NCBI RefSeq assembly: GCF_902459655.1
Contig: NZ_CABPSB010000006.1
Span: 124,001-188,000 of the forward strand
Direction: 5' to 3'
DNA length: 64,000 bases
Origin: Pandoraea anhela
GTDB lineage: Bacteria > Pseudomonadota > Gammaproteobacteria > Burkholderiales > Burkholderiaceae
Shown: positions 61,850-64,000 of the stretch, piece by piece
Numbering within the stretch: the first letter of the stretch is position 1
How the letters are laid out: every line of letters begins with the position of its first letter
Notes under the pieces: model-generated
Seen by the model: only the letters and a program-made list of their open reading frames with translations
Told to the model about the DNA's origin: nothing
The model's database searches: none
Made by a program: the position numbers and the translations under genes

Positions 61850-64000
61850 ATGGCAAACACCACTCTCGGCGTCAAAGTCGACGACGTCCTGCGCACGCGC
61901 CTCAAGACGGCCGCACAACACATTGAGCGCACCCCGCACTGGCTCATCAAACAGGCCATCTTCGCCTATCTTGAGCGCATCGAGAGCGGCACGTTGCCGC
62001 CTGAACTCAGCGGTGCAACCCAGTCGGGCACCGAGGTGATCGACGGCCATGCCGGCGACGACACCGTCCCGCATCCGTTCCTCGAATTCGCGCAAAACGT
62101 GCAACCGCAATCGGTGCTGCGCGCGGCGATCACGGCGGCGTATCGCCGCCCCGAACCGGAGTGCGTACCCGTGCTCGTCGGTCAGGCCAAGCTCGCCCCG
62201 TCCACGGCCACGCAAGCGTCGGACCTCGCCCGCAAGCTCGTCGTCGCCCTGCGCGGCAAGAGCACCGGCGGCGGTGTCGAAGGGCTGATCCACGAGTTCT
62301 CACTGTCGAGCCAGGAAGGCGTGGCGCTGATGTGTCTGGCCGAAGCGCTGCTGCGTATTCCCGACAAGGCCACGCGCGACGCCCTGATTCGCGACAAGAT
62401 CAGCAAAGGCGACTGGCACGCGCACATGGGCAACTCGCCGTCGATGTTCGTCAACGCCGCAACCTGGGGCCTGATGATCACCGGCAAGCTCGTCACGACG
62501 ACCAGCGAAGCGGGTCTCACGAAGGCGCTCACGCGTCTGATCGGCCGCGGCGGCGAACCGCTCATCCGCAAGGGCGTGGACATCGCCATGCGCCTGATGG
62601 GCGAGCAGTTCGTAACGGGCGAAACCATCTCCGAAGCCCTGGCCAACAGCCGCAAGTACGAAGCGCAGGGCTTCCGTTACTCGTACGACATGCTCGGCGA
62701 AGCCGCGACGACCGAAGAAGACGCGCAACGCTACTACGCGAGCTACGAGCAGGCCATCCACGCCATCGGCAAGGCCTCGGCCGGTCGCGGCATCTATGAA
62801 GGCCCCGGCATCTCGATCAAACTCTCGGCGCTGCACCCACGCTACTCGCGCAGCCAGCACGAACGCACCGTCTCCGAACTGCTGCCGCGCGTGCAGGCGC
62901 TCGCCAAGCTGGCCCGCTCTTACGACATCGGTCTGAACATCGACGCCGAAGAAGCCGACCGTCTCGAAATCTCCCTCGACCTGCTCGAAGCGCTGTGCTT
63001 CGATCCGGAACTGGCCGGCTGGAACGGTATCGGCTTCGTGGTGCAGGCGTATCAGAAGCGTTGCCCGTTCGTGATCGATTTCATCATCGATCTGGCGCGT
63101 CGCAGCCGTCACCGCATCATGGTGCGCCTGGTCAAGGGGGCTTACTGGGATACCGAAATCAAGCGAGCGCAGGTCGACGGCCTGGAGGGCTATCCGGTCT
63201 ACACCCGCAAGATCTATACGGATGTCTCGTACCTCGCCTGTGCGAAGAAGCTGCTCGCCGTGCCGGACGCGATCTATCCGCAGTTCGCCACGCACAACGC
63301 CTATACGCTCTCCGCGATCTATCACCTCGCGGGCAACAACTACTACCCCGGACAGTACGAGTTCCAATGCCTGCACGGCATGGGCGAGCCGCTGTATGAG
63401 GAAGTCGTCGGCCCGATCGCTGCGGGCAAGCTAGCGCGCCCGTGCCGGGTGTACGCCCCGGTGGGCACGCACGAAACGCTGCTCGCCTACCTCGTGCGCC
63501 GTCTGCTGGAAAACGGCGCGAACACGTCGTTCGTGAACCGTATCGCCGACGAGACCATCAGCGTCGACGAACTCATCGCCGATCCGATCTCGGAGGCGGA
63601 AAAGGTGCAACCGCTCGGCGCGCCGCACGCCAAGATTCCGCTGCCGCGCGAACTGTACGGCGCATCGCGCGCCAACTCGTCGGGCTTCGATCTCTCGAAC
63701 GAACACCGCCTCGCCTCGCTGTCGTCGGCACTGCTCGCCAGCGCCGGCACGCCGTGGCGCGCCGCGCCGATGCTGGCCGACGGCGAACGCACCGGGGGCA
63801 CGCCCCGGGCCGTGCGCAACCCGGCCGATCTGCGCGATGTCGTGGGTCAGGTCATCGAGGCGACGTCCGCCGACGTGGAGGCCGCGCTCGCCCACGCCGT
63901 GGCCGCCGCACCGATCTGGCAAGCCACGCCGGTCGAAGCGCGCGCCGACTGCCTGATGCGCGCCGCCGATCTGCTCGAAGCCCAAATGCCCACACTGATG
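61850..64000 (+). CDS. putA: PutA, trifunctional proline utilisation flavoenzyme (partial)
   Basis: 717 codons to the window edge, so the C-terminal aldehyde dehydrogenase is cut. N-terminal ribbon-helix-helix (NTTLGVKVDDVLRTRLKTAA) marks a self-regulating trifunctional PutA. Proline dehydrogenase motifs: GPGISIKLSALHPRYSR, GLNIDAEEADRLEISLD, RLVKGAYWDTEIKRAQ, ATHNAYT. Catabolises proline to glutamate. Start ATG 61850 has only a weak purine tract before it, which is common in this family. Confidence 0.95.
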   Translation, partial: MANTTLGVKVDDVLRTRLKTAAQHIERTPHWLIKQAIFAYLERIESGTLPPELSGATQSGTEVIDGHAGDDTVPHPFLEFAQNVQPQSVLRAAITAAYRRPEPECVPVLVGQAKLAPSTATQASDLARKLVVALRGKSTGGGVEGLIHEFSLSSQEGVALMCLAEALLRIPDKATRDALIRDKISKGDWHAHMGNSPSMFVNAATWGLMITGKLVTTTSEAGLTKALTRLIGRGGEPLIRKGVDIAMRLMGEQFVTGETISEALANSRKYEAQGFRYSYDMLGEAATTEEDAQRYYASYEQAIHAIGKASAGRGIYEGPGISIKLSALHPRYSRSQHERTVSELLPRVQALAKLARSYDIGLNIDAEEADRLEISLDLLEALCFDPELAGWNGIGFVVQAYQKRCPFVIDFIIDLARRSRHRIMVRLVKGAYWDTEIKRAQVDGLEGYPVYTRKIYTDVSYLACAKKLLAVPDAIYPQFATHNAYTLSAIYHLAGNNYYPGQYEFQCLHGMGEPLYEEVVGPIAAGKLARPCRVYAPVGTHETLLAYLVRRLLENGANTSFVNRIADETISVDELIADPISEAEKVQPLGAPHAKIPLPRELYGASRANSSGFDLSNEHRLASLSSALLASAGTPWRAAPMLADGERTGGTPRAVRNPADLRDVVGQVIEATSADVEAALAHAVAAAPIWQATPVEARADCLMRAADLLEAQMPTLM

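Noticed and set aside
62300-63376. A 358-residue minus-strand frame within putA
   Set aside because: Antisense to conserved proline dehydrogenase motifs.

Overview
The window is high-GC DNA from a Burkholderiales chromosome. The genus Pandoraea, or a close Burkholderiaceae relative, is the best guess. This rests on gene content: a full sox operon, flavocytochrome c sulfide dehydrogenase, the rsmI/yraN/SIS/BON cluster, SorAB, and trifunctional PutA with a ribbon-helix-helix domain. No 16S gene is present and no database search was run, so the genus is inference. The left 26.6 kb is accessory DNA; the right 37 kb is ordinary chromosome.

Accessory part (1-26.6 kb). (a) 1-10.56 kb, minus strand: a candidate DNA-modification/defence operon. 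It starts with an 867-residue protein of the DNA phosphorothioation-associated putative methyltransferase type. Three translationally coupled genes follow: an AAA-like ATPase, a conserved protein of unknown function, and a giant protein with a PD-(D/E)XK-like motif that runs off the left edge. The ATPase / mid-size protein / giant protein order recalls dptFGH, but no dnd or ssp sulfur-modification gene is visible. The methyltransferase carries a duplicated ~140-residue module on either side of its SAM domain and a C-terminal domain that resembles M15 (DD-peptidase/hedgehog) folds. (b) 10.8-16.6 kb, plus strand: an ICE- or plasmid-like module with DUF932, YqaJ recombinase, a hydrolase/metal-binding type protein, a membrane protein, a DUF4942 remnant, two tandem paralogous small proteins and a convergent XRE regulator. 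(c) 16.7-19.1 kb: two lipoproteins, each with its own terminator. (d) 19.2-21.0 kb: a TIR-like nucleotide-binding protein next to decayed DNA (fragments of an amino-acid-binding protein and an IS1182-type transposase). (e) 21.0-26.6 kb, minus strand: a satellite-like element with an inovirus-Gp2/YfjJ-type protein carrying HUH and YxxK motifs, an AT-rich gap, and a five-gene operon (DUF3987 protein, AlpA-like regulator, small proteins) joined by 4-nt overlaps. It abuts tRNA-Ala(CGC). No integrase is seen.

Chromosomal part (26.6-64 kb). The minus-strand sox operon reads soxR-soxC-soxD-cytochrome c-soxY-soxZ-soxA-soxX-thioredoxin-soxB and should oxidise thiosulfate to sulfate in the periplasm. 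Upstream are an orphan TpsB/FhaC transporter and a flavocytochrome c sulfide dehydrogenase with its cytochrome, fused onto the BON lipoprotein, SIS protein and yraN cluster that diverges from rsmI. Then come a DUF534-type ABC importer, an RlpA lipoprotein, an MBL hydrolase with an exonuclease, an ArsC-like reductase, a frameshifted dienelactone hydrolase-SnoaL fusion, a lipoprotein, hydroxypyruvate isomerase, a 0.9-kb gene-free stretch with helically phased repeats and an orphan terminator, a CoA-binding protein, an HSL-type esterase, a PheC-like periplasmic dehydratase, hemE, priA, a frameshifted sorA with sorB, and the start of putA.

The sulfur genes complement each other: FCSD takes sulfide, Sox takes thiosulfate, SoxCD and SorAB take sulfane/sulfite sulfur, and all deliver electrons to periplasmic c-type cytochromes. 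Two catalytic genes (dienelactone hydrolase and sorA) carry single-site frameshifts in low-complexity tracts, so sequencing error is a live alternative to real inactivation.
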